Of a stretch of 59,719 nt of DNA, positions 8,424 through 19,290 are shown one piece after another. The position numbers and the translations under genes were made by a program. The notes beneath the pieces were generated by a model. The model had not been told where the DNA came from, made no database searches, and saw only the letters and a program-made list of their open reading frames with translations. Source of the stretch: Deltaproteobacteria bacterium (GTDB lineage Bacteria; Desulfobacterota; Desulfuromonadia; Desulfuromonadales; Geopsychrobacteraceae); NCBI GenBank assembly GCA_024276905.1, contig JAJRWF010000019.1, positions 1 to 59,719 of the forward strand. The letters run 5' to 3'. Positions within the stretch are counted from its first letter, which is position 1. The number at the start of each line of letters is the position of its first letter.

Positions 8424-9320
8424 ATGGATATTTTTATCACTGGCGCCAGCGGGTTCGTTGGTCGTGCTCTCTGCCGCAAACTGACCGAAAAAGGTCATCA
8501 CCTGTGTTGTCTGGTGCGTCCCGGTTCGGAAGAACGCCTGATCTCTTCCGAGCAGATCAGACCGCTACACGCCGATCTATTTTCGCGGGAACAGTTGATC
8601 CCGCTGTTGGAAAATGTTGATGCCGTGATCCATCTGGTCGGGATTATTCGGCAGTTTCCTAGAAGACAGATCACTTTCGAGCGGCTGCATGACCAAGCAA
8701 CGGCGACACTTGTTTCCGCAATCCGCCACGCCGGAGTAAAACGCTATTTACACATGAGTGCCAATGGATCGCGCGCCAACGCACATTCGGCTTACCATCG
8801 AACCAAATGGCGGGCCGAAGAAACGGTCAGATCCAGTGATCTCGACTGGACCATCTTTCGTCCCTCGTTGATCTACGGTGCCGAAGATCAGTTTATCACT
8901 ATGATTTCAGGCCTCATTCGCAAGTTACCGCTGGTTCCGGTGATGGGTGATGGTGAGTATCGTCTACAACCGGTGCCGGTCGAGCAGGTCGCGGCCGGTT
9001 TTGCGGCGGCCCTTGAACAACCGCAAGCCATTGGGAAAACCTATTTTTGTGGCGGAAAGGATTGCTTGAGTTACAATCAGCTACTCGACCTCGTTGCGAC
9101 GGCATTAGGTAAAAAGCGGGTGCATAAAATCTCGCAACCCCTGTTCCTGATGCGACCGCTGGTGGCTCTTTTACAACACATACCGCTCTTCCCCATGACC
9201 TCGGATCAACTACAAATGCTGCTGGAAGGAAATTGCGGTGATACGACAGACTGGTCAGCAGACCTTGGCCTTGAACCCGCCCCTTTTGCGCAGGGACTTG
9301 AATATCTCAAAACCGAATAA
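8424..9320 (+). CDS. NAD(P)-dependent epimerase/dehydratase family protein (NDUFA9-like)
   Basis: Rossmann-fold short-chain dehydrogenase of the atypical/extended class. The nucleotide-binding motif ITGASGFVGRAL is at the N-terminus, and VDAVIHLVGIIRQ, YLHMSANGSRANA and YHRTKWRAEETV are as in NDUFA9-like proteins; the usual catalytic YxxxK is present as YHRTK. FRPSLIYG also fits. Length 298 aa. The longer ATG at 8412 overlaps the ribosome-binding site (TGGAG) that serves the ATG at 8424, so the latter is used. The substrate cannot be inferred; relatives are linked to quinone biosynthesis or complex I assembly. Divergent from the hydrogenase operon. Confidence 0.85.
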   Translation: MDIFITGASGFVGRALCRKLTEKGHHLCCLVRPGSEERLISSEQIRPLHADLFSREQLIPLLENVDAVIHLVGIIRQFPRRQITFERLHDQATATLVSAIRHAGVKRYLHMSANGSRANAHSAYHRTKWRAEETVRSSDLDWTIFRPSLIYGAEDQFITMISGLIRKLPLVPVMGDGEYRLQPVPVEQVAAGFAAALEQPQAIGKTYFCGGKDCLSYNQLLDLVATALGKKRVHKISQPLFLMRPLVALLQHIPLFPMTSDQLQMLLEGNCGDTTDWSADLGLEPAPFAQGLEYLKTE

Positions 9321-9350
9321 AAAGCCCCCGACAATAACTGCCGGAGGCTT
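9316..9350 (-). terminator. Intrinsic terminator after the YfaZ-like gene
   Basis: Imperfect hairpin AAGCC-CCG...CGG-GGCTT (9322-9350) with one internal mismatch; on the minus strand it is followed by TTTTTATT. It sits between convergent genes and overlaps the end of the epimerase gene, so it may serve both. Confidence 0.7.
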
Positions 9351-9373
9351 GGATCTGATCTGGAAGGGCTATC

Positions 9374-9940
9374 CTAAAAATCGAGCCTGAACCCCAACCT
9401 GACCGTATCATCAAGGTCACGATCGCCACGGTTTTTGATGTCAGCCTGAATATTCTGATAAGCCAGCGTGACTCTTGCGTTCGGCAGAACCTTGTAACTG
9501 GCCCCGATCCCCCAATCGAAGTAATCCTTGCCATCCATGAAAGTGAAGATCTCCGGGGAATAAACCAGATGACCATCTATACCGAAACCACGCAATACGG
9601 GGGGAGTATATTCCGCCAGAAACCCGAGTCCGACAGCCAGCAGCTTCTGATCATCTTTGGTCTGGGCTCCATTGACAGCAACATCGAGCCCCAATTTCAG
9701 GCCATCGGCATTTCCGGGGGTCCCGGTAACCCCGACCGAAACTCCGACCAGGTTCGTACTGGTATCATCGTTGTAAAGATAACGCGCCTTGGCAAAGGTA
9801 TCACCATAGTTCTGAGTATCCAACTGCTGAACATAGCCGAGCTGGGTACTGTGTTGATTAAGATCAATTGAAAAACTTCCTGCCCAAACCGGCGTCACAC
9901 AAAAGGCCAGTATCAGTACACCCCAAATTGCTGATTTCAT
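9374..9940 (-). CDS. YfaZ-like outer-membrane beta-barrel protein
   Basis: An N-terminal signal peptide (MKSAIWGVLILAFCVTPVWA, cleavage after AWA/VWA around residue 20) is followed by alternating hydrophobic/polar strands and a C-terminal phenylalanine (VRLGFRLDF), the hallmark of an outer-membrane barrel. The overall pattern (SFSIDLNQHSTQLGY start) resembles the YfaZ family of unknown function. Length 188 aa. AAAGGAG five bases before the ATG at 9940 decides the start over a GTG two codons upstream. It lies next to the GntR regulator on the same strand with a 41-base gap, so they may share a transcript. Role unknown. Confidence 0.75.
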   Translation of the reverse strand: MKSAIWGVLILAFCVTPVWAGSFSIDLNQHSTQLGYVQQLDTQNYGDTFAKARYLYNDDTSTNLVGVSVGVTGTPGNADGLKLGLDVAVNGAQTKDDQKLLAVGLGFLAEYTPPVLRGFGIDGHLVYSPEIFTFMDGKDYFDWGIGASYKVLPNARVTLAYQNIQADIKNRGDRDLDDTVRLGFRLDF

Positions 9941-9981
9941 CGTCACTCCTTTAAAAAATAAAACTCGTGTCTCGTGCGGCT

Positions 9982-10692
9982 CTAGACATCTATACGCTGA
10001 TTTAGAATCGATTCCCGTCCATGCCCACCTTCAGCTTCGGTCATGCTTTCAAGCAGGACATGCCCGCCGATGGCCGCGGTCTTTTTTACCAGATTTTCAG
10101 CCTGATCACCATCCTGATTTTTAAATGCCTCGATCAGTCTTTCATGCTCGGCAACCGAAATATCCATCCGACCCTGCACCGAAAGTGACGCCATCCGCAG
10201 ACGGTTGAACTTCATACCCAGATGTGTGATCAACTCGGCAAGCTTATGGTTCCCCGCAGCACGGACAAAAAGGTCGTGGAATTCATTGTGGATGCGGAAA
10301 AAAGCTTTCACATCACCTTCAGCGGCCAGCGTCTTGAGTTTTTCATTAATCGTCTGCAGCTTTTCAATATCTTTTTCTGTCAGTCTCTCTGCTGCCAGTT
10401 CTGCCGCATAGCCTTCAAGAATACTCTTGATGGCGTAGAATTCCTGGACGTCCTGTTCGGAAAGGGCAGCAACGACCGCTCCCTTGCGCGGAATAACCGT
10501 CAGATAACCTTCAGATTCAAGCTGGCGAAAAGCTTCCCTGATCGGTGTGCGGCTGATCCCGAATCGCTCTGCGAGTTCCGGCTCGGCCACTTTCTCACCC
10601 GGCTTGAGGGTTCCCTTGAGAATAGCCTCACGGATCGTCTCGAGAATTTTTTCTCTTAACGTCTGATGCCTCTCGATAATTTTACTTTTCAA
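9982..10692 (-). CDS. GntR-family transcriptional regulator (FCD domain)
   Basis: DNA-binding regulator of the FadR/VanR branch. The winged helix covers about residues 10-75, with EPELAERFGISRTPIREA as the helix-turn-helix and YLTVIPRKGAVV as the wing. The rest is an all-helical FCD ligand/metal-binding domain with HNEFHDLFVRAAGNHKL, where histidines and acids would bind metal. Length 236 aa is normal. Its promoter is overlapped by the palindrome TGTATAC-N-GTATACA, implying autoregulation, and the same palindrome covers the predicted atp promoter. Geobacter has a global repressor of energy metabolism active on hydrogen (HgtR); whether this is its orthologue cannot be decided from sequence alone. 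Confidence 0.92.
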   Translation of the reverse strand: MKSKIIERHQTLREKILETIREAILKGTLKPGEKVAEPELAERFGISRTPIREAFRQLESEGYLTVIPRKGAVVAALSEQDVQEFYAIKSILEGYAAELAAERLTEKDIEKLQTINEKLKTLAAEGDVKAFFRIHNEFHDLFVRAAGNHKLAELITHLGMKFNRLRMASLSVQGRMDISVAEHERLIEAFKNQDGDQAENLVKKTAAIGGHVLLESMTEAEGGHGRESILNQRIDV

Positions 10693-10725
10693 TGCAATTC
10701 TCCCCGTTTATGACGTCTAGGAAGG

Positions 10726-10753
10726 ATTGTATACAGTATACAGCTCATGTCAA
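10726..10753 (-). promoter_or_regulatory. Promoter of the GntR gene with overlapping palindromic operator
   Basis: On the minus strand TTGACA (10753-10748), a 16-base spacer and TACAAT (10731-10726). The 15-base near-palindrome TGTATACAGTATACA (10728-10742) covers the spacer and most of the -10 box, so a bound protein would block RNA polymerase. Best explained as the binding site of the GntR protein itself. Confidence 0.7.
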
Positions 10754-10856
10754 TCCTTTTCTTCTGCCACTCTTTTCAACCTATTTCAAACCTGCTTTTT
10801 GTTGTCTTTTCAACCTTCAACCGCTATATTAAATCTTTTTGTCAAGGCTGTTATCA

Positions 10857-11870
10857 ATGGATCCTGTCCGTAAATTTCGCTTATCATTATTGACCCTGAC
10901 CTTTGTCGTCTGCGGAGGAACCATCGGTTACTCCCTGATTGAAGACTGGTCTCTCTTCGAATCTCTCTACATGACGATTATCACCGTCGCCACGGTCGGA
11001 TTCAGAGAGATTCACGAGCTATCCTATCAGGGTAAAGTTTTCACGATTTTACTGATTATTTTCGGCGCCAGCAGTCTGGCCTATACCCTCGGTACCCTGT
11101 TTCAGTTTATGGTTGAGGGCCAGTTGCGCTCGATATTGGGGAGGAAGAAATTGGAGAAAAAAATCAGCGCCCTCAGCGGCCACTACATTGTCTGCGGCTA
11201 CGGACGTATCGGTCGTTTGATTTGTCGCGAGTTTTCTGCCCGCCCCGCCCCTTTTGTCATCGTTGAGGAGAACGCCGACATTTGCCTGCAACTGGAGGAA
11301 TCCGGTCATCTCTACGTCCATGGTGATGCAACGCGCGATGAAATTCTGCAGCAGGCCGGGATCCGACAGGCCAAGGGCCTGATTACTGCCGTAACCTCTG
11401 ATTCGGCAAATGTCTACATCACCCTGACCGCCCGCGGGCTCAATCCGGATCTTTTTATTCTGGCGCGTGCCAGCGAAGAAGGCTCCGAAATCAAGCTGAA
11501 GCGTGCCGGTGCCAACAAAGTTGTCTCGCCATACACTATCGGCGCGTCACGTATGGCCCACGCCATGCTGCGACCGACAGTTGTCGATTTTATAGAAATT
11601 GCAACCGGAGACCAGGATATCGAACTCCAGCTCGAAGAGATCCGTATTGCACCAGATTCACCCCTTTCCGGCACCACCCTGCTCTCTTCTGATATTCGTA
11701 AAAATCACGGTATCATCATTGTCGGAATCCGTAAGGAGGGGCAGAAGATTCTGTTTAATCCGGGTTCCGCGACACTGATCGAGGCCGGTGACACCCTGAT
11801 CACCCTGGGTGAGCGTGGAGCGATTAAGGATCTTGACCGGGTTGCTTCAGGAGGAAGTTCTGCTGACTGA
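10857..11870 (+). CDS. Potassium channel family protein with RCK (TrkA-N and TrkA-C) domains
   Basis: Two hydrophobic helices (around LTLTFVVCGGTIGYSLI and FTILLIIFGASSLAYTLG) flank a pore loop, followed by a Rossmann RCK-N domain (HYIVCGYGRIGRLICREF; acidic end of strand 2 at FVIVEENA) and a C-terminal TrkA-C domain (SPLSGTTLLSSDIRK...GDTLITLG). The architecture is that of MthK-like gated channels. The selectivity filter reads TVATVGFREIHE rather than TVGYGD, so ion selectivity is uncertain. Length 337 aa from the ATG at 10857 (AAGG upstream); a TTG at 10839 would add six residues. Its 3' end overlaps the next reading frame by eight bases. Confidence 0.88.
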   Translation: MDPVRKFRLSLLTLTFVVCGGTIGYSLIEDWSLFESLYMTIITVATVGFREIHELSYQGKVFTILLIIFGASSLAYTLGTLFQFMVEGQLRSILGRKKLEKKISALSGHYIVCGYGRIGRLICREFSARPAPFVIVEENADICLQLEESGHLYVHGDATRDEILQQAGIRQAKGLITAVTSDSANVYITLTARGLNPDLFILARASEEGSEIKLKRAGANKVVSPYTIGASRMAHAMLRPTVVDFIEIATGDQDIELQLEEIRIAPDSPLSGTTLLSSDIRKNHGIIIVGIRKEGQKILFNPGSATLIEAGDTLITLGERGAIKDLDRVASGGSSAD

Positions 11871-12633
11871 TCTTTACATCCACTTACCGTTCGCCAGTCT
11901 AAAATCCCGCCTCCCGGACTTTTTGGACAAGCACTGGCAACCGGAACTCGCCCTGCAGACTCGTGACCTGGATCATATGAGCACGGGGGAGATTTCTATT
12001 CTCGGCAGCCAGCTGGCAGCAGCCCGGTTAGGTGTCAGCATCCATGCCCCTTTTTTCGATCTCAATCCGGCCTCGTCCGATCCGGACATCCGTGCTATCA
12101 CGAATCGCAGGTTCCATCAAACGATCGATTTTGCTGCTGCAGTGAATGCTCGCTGTATTGTCTTTCATCCCGGATACGATCCCTGGCGTTACGCCAGAAC
12201 TCCTGATGCCTGGTTGAATTACTAGCTGGAGTTCTGGCCTCCGCTGATCAAGCGTGCCTCGGAGTACGGTATTCTGCTTTGTCTGGAAAATATTTTCGAT
12301 ACACAACCGGCTCCACTGGTTGAGTTGTTGGAAGCCATCGATTCTCCCTGTCTGCGGCATTGTTTTGACATCGGCCACTGGTTTCTCTTTTCCAAGACTC
12401 CGCTCTCCGACTGGTTTGACCAGCTCGGTCCCTCCCTTTCGCACCTGCACCTGCATGACAATCGCGGACGTGGCGACGATCATCGACCGATCGGGGCCGG
12501 TAAAATTGACTTCCCATCCTTTATTGCCCTGCTGCGTAAACGTGAACTCGCACCAAGTGCAACCCTTGAGGCACACACGCAAATGGATGCGCAGCTTTCG
12601 CTGACGGCCCTGCAGACGCTGCTTGCAGACTGA
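11863..12633 (+). pseudogene. Sugar phosphate isomerase/AP-endonuclease-2 family TIM barrel, interrupted by in-frame TAG
   Basis: One continuous frame encodes an Xylose-isomerase-like TIM barrel: GVSIHAPFFDLNPASSD, ARCIVFHPGYDPW, LLCLENIFD, CLRHCFDIGHW, LSHLHLHDNRG and ATLEAH carry the expected metal-ligand histidines and acids of endonuclease IV-like enzymes. A TAG at 12223-12225 (codon 121) cuts it, and the frame then runs on intact to TGA-equivalent end at 12633. AGGAGG lies just before CTG CTG with no ATG, GTG or TTG at the right distance, so the start may also be damaged or be CTG. Translationally coupled to the channel gene. Substrate unknown. Could be a real nonsense mutation or a sequence error. 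Confidence 0.8.
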
Positions 12634-12670
12634 TTTGATCGGCAACGCAGCACGAACAGCGCACAACTAA

Positions 12671-12704
12671 AAAACGGGCGACTCTTTTCAGAGTCGCCCG
12701 TTTT
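12671..12704. terminator. Bidirectional intrinsic terminator
   Basis: AAAA-CGGGCGACTCT-TTTC-AGAGTCGCCCG-TTTTAAAA: an 11-base-pair perfect stem flanked by A and T runs, between the convergent TIM-barrel gene and atpC. It ends the ATP synthase operon on the minus strand. Confidence 0.93.
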
Positions 12705-12728
12705 AAAACAAAACCAGCACGAACACCA

Positions 12729-13136
12729 TCAGCGGTCGTTGACAACCTGGATCCTGGCTACAGCACGTTGCAGGGCCGCTTCCATAACCGCAAACTTAGC
12801 GTCCTCCTGAGTGAGAGTCTTCAATGCGTCTTCGGCACGGCTCAAGGCTGCCCTGGCGCGTTCCAGATCAATCTCGTCGGCTTTTTCCGCCGTGTCGACC
12901 AGAATCGTAACCTTGTCATCACCGACCTCAAGATAACCCCAGTTGACCGCAACATGTGAAATCTTGCCATCCTGCTTATAGCTGAGTTCACCGATTTTGA
13001 GGGTGGTCAACAGCGGGGTGTGTCCGGGAAGAATGCCCAACTCACCAATCGTGCCGGGAGCTGTAATCTCGTCGACATCCACAGAGAGGACCTTCTTGTA
13101 CGGGGTCACCATTTCAAGTGTAAGCTTTTCAGCCAT
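12729..13136 (-). CDS. atpC: ATP synthase F1 subunit epsilon
   Basis: Central-stalk subunit of F1 that couples rotation and can inhibit ATP hydrolysis. The beta-sandwich N-terminal domain (LTLEMVTPYKKVLSVDVDEI, GTIGELGILPGHTPLLT, WGYLEVGDDKVTILVD) is followed by the two-helix C-terminal domain (LERARAALSRAEDAL). Length 135 aa is normal. It is the last gene of the operon, 37 bases after atpD, ahead of a strong terminator. Confidence 0.96.
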   Translation of the reverse strand: MAEKLTLEMVTPYKKVLSVDVDEITAPGTIGELGILPGHTPLLTTLKIGELSYKQDGKISHVAVNWGYLEVGDDKVTILVDTAEKADEIDLERARAALSRAEDALKTLTQEDAKFAVMEAALQRAVARIQVVNDR

Positions 13137-13173
13137 CAGGGCAATCCTTTTTCAGCGTTAATCCTGTAATCGA

Positions 13174-14619
<1,446 letters not shown>

Positions 14620-14645
14620 TTATTTTTAAGTATCTAAACGTTTCT

Positions 14646-15515
14646 CTATTTAACCGATTCAGAACCGGAGATGATCTCCATCAGCTCTTTGGTGATCGCA
14701 GCCTGACGTGCACGGTTGTATTGCAGGGTCAGTTTGTCGATCATTTCTGCAGCATTGCGACTGGCACTGTCCATTGCCGCCATCCGCGCACCGTGCTCGG
14801 AAGCGTTGGATTCGAGCAGACCGCGGAAAATCTGAACTTCAACCATCTTCGGCAGAATCTGCGACAAGACTTCACGCCGATCCGGCTCGTAAAGGTAATC
14901 GGTGGTGTCTTCAGCCACTTCTTGCTCGGCTTCCGCCTTGATCGGCAGCAACTGCTCAAGAGTCACGACCTGGCTGATCGCACTCTCAAAAGCATTGTAG
15001 AGCAGATAGACGGCATCGTAGGTCTCGTCTTCATAAGAACTGACAATCTCCTGACCGATCATTGAAGCGGTCTTGTAGTTAAGATGAGCGCCAATATTCT
15101 CATGCACCTTGACAATACTCTCACCGACGCGACTGCGCAGAAACTCTTTGCCCTTGCGGCCGGTAATCAGCAGGTCGATGGCTTCAAAACCTTGCTCGTT
15201 GTCGCGGATAAATCGCTCAGCGGCTTTCGAAACATTGGCCGTGAAACCACCGCACAGACCACGATCTGCGGTCATCAGCACCATCAAAGCACGTCCCTTG
15301 CCACGTTGCACCAGCAGCGGATGCGCATCTGCCTCTTCGCGGCGCGACAGGTTGGTGAGAACCTGCTGCAGCTTTTCGGCATAAGGCCGCGCTGAGACGG
15401 CGGCCTCCTGGGCGCGGCGCAGCTTGGCGGCCGAGACCATCTTCATCGCCTTGGTGATCTGCTGGGTACTTTTGACCGAGCTGATCCGCTTCTTTATGTC
15501 CTTAAGACTGGGCAT
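14646..15515 (-). CDS. atpG: ATP synthase F1 subunit gamma
   Basis: Rotor shaft of F1. The coiled-coil N-terminus ([27 protein letters not shown]) and C-terminus ([34 protein letters not shown]) are the conserved ends that pack inside the alpha3beta3 ring. The internal motif [11 protein letters not shown] is also typical. Length 289 aa is normal. It lies 29 bases after atpA. Confidence 0.97.
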   Translation of the reverse strand: MPSLKDIKKRISSVKSTQQITKAMKMVSAAKLRRAQEAAVSARPYAEKLQQVLTNLSRREEADAHPLLVQRGKGRALMVLMTADRGLCGGFTANVSKAAERFIRDNEQGFEAIDLLITGRKGKEFLRSRVGESIVKVHENIGAHLNYKTASMIGQEIVSSYEDETYDAVYLLYNAFESAISQVVTLEQLLPIKAEAEQEVAEDTTDYLYEPDRREVLSQILPKMVEVQIFRGLLESNASEHGARMAAMDSASRNAAEMIDKLTLQYNRARQAAITKELMEIISGSESVK

Positions 15516-15544
15516 GCGTTCAAACCTTCTGTCGGCAGTTTAAA

Positions 15545-17062
<1,518 letters not shown>

Positions 17063-17605
17063 TCACCCCTTTGCTAAGGTATCTGCTATCTGCTTCAGCT
17101 GGGTTTTCACACTTCCGTCGAAAAGTTTCCCCCCCATCTCTGCCTTGACCCCGCCAATCAGTTCCGGGTCAACCGAAAGGTTGAGGACAACCTTTTTGCC
17201 GGTCTGTTTTTCTAGGCCGCTGCGAATCGCCTCATTCGTCTTGTCGTCAAGAGCATGAGCCGAGGTCAGCGTTGCGCGGACGATTCCTGAAAGATCGTCA
17301 GCGAATCTGCGATAATTTTCATAAATCTGCGGCAACTGAGCGATACGTCCCTTCTCGACCAGCAGACCGAGAAAGGTTTTCATTCCTTCGCTCAGTTTCA
17401 TCACTGCGGCAACGTCATTCATGATGGTGCTCTTCTTTTCAACCGGAAAGGTTGGACTGTCAAGAAGAAGACGCAACATGTCCTGTTCGCTCATGACTGC
17501 GGCAACAGCTGAGAGCTCAGCAGCATAGGGCTCAACGCGGTCCTGTTCCTTGCCGATTGTGAGCAAAGCCTTGGCGTATCTTACGGAAATCGCACTGTTA
17601 CTCAA
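17063..17605 (-). CDS. atpH: ATP synthase F1 subunit delta
   Basis: Connects F1 to the peripheral stalk. The N-terminal helical bundle starts SAISVRYAKALLTIGKEQ and the C-terminal motif VDPELIGGVKAEMGGKLFDGSVKTQLKQI is the family signature. Length 180 aa is normal. It overlaps the end of atpF by four bases. Confidence 0.96.
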   Translation of the reverse strand: MSNSAISVRYAKALLTIGKEQDRVEPYAAELSAVAAVMSEQDMLRLLLDSPTFPVEKKSTIMNDVAAVMKLSEGMKTFLGLLVEKGRIAQLPQIYENYRRFADDLSGIVRATLTSAHALDDKTNEAIRSGLEKQTGKKVVLNLSVDPELIGGVKAEMGGKLFDGSVKTQLKQIADTLAKG

Positions 17606-18180
17606 TGTAACTCTCCCACCTTCTGCATATACTCGTCGATCAGACGGGTATCATCTTCGCTGGTAAAGTTCTTCTTCAACAGATCCTCAGATAACTCGAC
17701 AGCAAGTCGAACCGCTTCGGTCTGAAGCTCCTTGCGAGCTTTGGCAACTTCGAGAGCAGCGGCCTTCTCGGCATCTGCTTCGATCTTGATCGCCATTTCA
17801 CGCGCACTGGCGATAATTTTTTCTTTCTCCAGTTCGCCTTCGCGCTTGATCGCCTCACTGATCCCGGCAATTTCGGCATTGGCTTTTGCCAGCTTCTGAT
17901 CGTACTCAGCAAACTTGGCCTCAGCCTCCTGCTTGACCCTCGCAGCCTCCGCCAGTGCTTTTTCGATTTCCTCGCGACGGCCAGACAAACCCCTTTTAAG
18001 TGGTTTTTTCAAAAAATAAACCAGAACGCCGACAACAATGGCAAAGTTGAAGACCCGGTAAAGAAAATCCTTGAGCAGTGCCCCGCTGTCAGCGTGACCT
18101 TCGCCACCCGACGCATAGACCAGACCCGTCATCAGGACCATCAGAGCCAGTGTCAGAAATATTGTTCTTGTTGCGCGCAT
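17602..18180 (-). CDS. atpF: ATP synthase Fo subunit b
   Basis: Peripheral-stalk subunit. A signal-like hydrophobic N-terminus (RTIFLTLALMVLMTGLVYA) is followed by a second membrane helix (FNFAIVVGVLVYFLKKPL) and a long charged coiled coil (about residues 60-160). The extra N-terminal hydrophobic segment is common in deltaproteobacterial b subunits. Length 192 aa. It lies 20 bases after the b' gene. Subunits a and c (atpB, atpE) are not in this window, so the Fo ring genes must be elsewhere. Confidence 0.94.
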   Translation of the reverse strand: MRATRTIFLTLALMVLMTGLVYASGGEGHADSGALLKDFLYRVFNFAIVVGVLVYFLKKPLKRGLSGRREEIEKALAEAARVKQEAEAKFAEYDQKLAKANAEIAGISEAIKREGELEKEKIIASAREMAIKIEADAEKAAALEVAKARKELQTEAVRLAVELSEDLLKKNFTSEDDTRLIDEYMQKVGELH

Positions 18181-18200
18181 CGATATCCCTTCTTGTTTTA

Positions 18201-18629
18201 TCAGGCCAGTTTCCGGCCCAAAACCTTCGTGGCAATCTGTCCGGCCAGAGCGCTCGCTTCTTTTTTCAGAACCCGTCCGGCTGCGGCAGCCTCATTCTCC
18301 ACCTGCTCGCGAATGCTCTTGACCCGGGCAACGGCTTTTTGCTGAGCCGCGCCGGTAATTTCAGCTTCCTGCTGGTGCGCTGCCTTACGCAGTTCGGCTC
18401 GCTCCCGGGATGCTTCTGCCTTCGCAGCGCTCAGCTGCTGCTGGTAACTCAGCATCTTCGCTTCGATCTCACCTTCGAGATCACGAGCACGTGCCTGACC
18501 GGCTTCGATCTTTTCGCGCCGCTGCGTCATAATTGCGAGCAGAGGACGATAGAGGAGCTTGTTCAGGAAGAACAACAGGACCAAAAAGTTAAAAAACTGC
18601 AGTATCAGAGTCCAGTCGAGACTGATCAC
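18201..18629 (-). CDS. atpF': ATP synthase Fo subunit b' (second b-type subunit)
   Basis: Second peripheral-stalk protein. One membrane helix (WTLILQFFNFLVLLFFLNKLLY) is followed by the conserved RPLLAIMTQRREKIE and an alanine/glutamate-rich coiled coil. Length 142 aa. GTG start at 18629 with GAGGTG upstream. First gene of the atp cluster; its predicted promoter carries the GntR-type palindrome. Confidence 0.9.
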   Translation of the reverse strand: MISLDWTLILQFFNFLVLLFFLNKLLYRPLLAIMTQRREKIEAGQARARDLEGEIEAKMLSYQQQLSAAKAEASRERAELRKAAHQQEAEITGAAQQKAVARVKSIREQVENEAAAAGRVLKKEASALAGQIATKVLGRKLA

Positions 18630-18668
18630 TATTTCACCTCATATCGATTAACTGTGCGGTTTGCTGTC

Positions 18669-18697
18669 GGTATACTGTATACAGCTTTTGCTGCCAA
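18669..18697 (-). promoter_or_regulatory. ATP synthase operon promoter with GntR-type operator
   Basis: On the minus strand TTGGCA (18697-18692), a 17-base spacer and TATACC (18674-18669). The near-palindrome GGTATACTGTATACA (18669-18683) covers the -10 box and adjoining spacer and differs by one outer base from the TGTATAC-N-GTATACA site at the GntR gene. The start codon of atpF' is 40 bases further on. A second TTGACA at 18757-18752 lacks a well-spaced -10 box. Confidence 0.6.
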
Positions 18698-18840
18698 ATT
18701 TTTTTAGCCGGAGCCAAAAACAGGGGATTGCTATCATATCGCCCCGGCCCATGTCAACATTTTTCCCCGCCGCAACCTGTTTTAATGCCGATTTTAAGCT
18801 GGGGATTTGCAGAATTATGCTTCAGCAATTTACAATCGGC

Positions 18841-19218
18841 TCAGCTCTTTTCTTGCGGCTGGTTTTTCTCTGTTCCCGTCATACGGATTTCACCATTGAA
18901 GATGACCTTTTCCTCGATCTTCAATAGTTGGGTTTCGATGACACCCTCCACACGGGCCGGATCGAGTAATTCGACCCGTTGGCTGGCGATAATATTCCCC
19001 TTGAAACTGCCACTCAGCACCAGAGTTCCGACATAGATATCCCCCTCAACTTCAGCTGTATCACCAACAACCAAGGTATCAGAAGATCGTATCTCGCCTA
19101 TAAAGCGGCCATCCAGACGCACCATCTCGTCAAAACTGAGTTTTCCTTCAAACTGACTGCCTGGCCCGAGAAAAGCCTTGATGTCTGCCTTTTCCATATT
19201 TATCGCCTTTTTCTTCAT
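18841..19218 (-). CDS. Bactofilin
   Basis: Polymer-forming cytoskeletal protein. The short right-handed beta-helix core spans about residues 16-110, with the repeating pattern of small residues at GPGSQFEGKLSF, VRLDGRFIGEI, LVVGDTAEVEGDIYVGTLVLSGSFKGNI and RVEGVIE; the flanks are short and charged. Length 125 aa from the ATG at 19218; an in-frame ATG at 19197 with AAGG upstream is an equally good start. It directly follows parB on the same strand. In Myxococcus a bactofilin scaffold positions ParABS, so a role in chromosome positioning is plausible here but not shown. Confidence 0.9.
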   Translation of the reverse strand: MKKKAINMEKADIKAFLGPGSQFEGKLSFDEMVRLDGRFIGEIRSSDTLVVGDTAEVEGDIYVGTLVLSGSFKGNIIASQRVELLDPARVEGVIETQLLKIEEKVIFNGEIRMTGTEKNQPQEKS

Positions 19219-19290
19219 TACGGTACCTATTTCATCGACGGACAGCAGAAGCCGTCAACTGCAAAAACGGCCGGCAGGATGCAGCCGAGC

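Noticed and set aside
12223-12225. TAG read as pyrrolysine
   Set aside because: Pyrrolysine occurs mainly in methylamine methyltransferases. Here other genes are cut by TGA and TAA as well, so one amber-decoding explanation does not cover the pattern.
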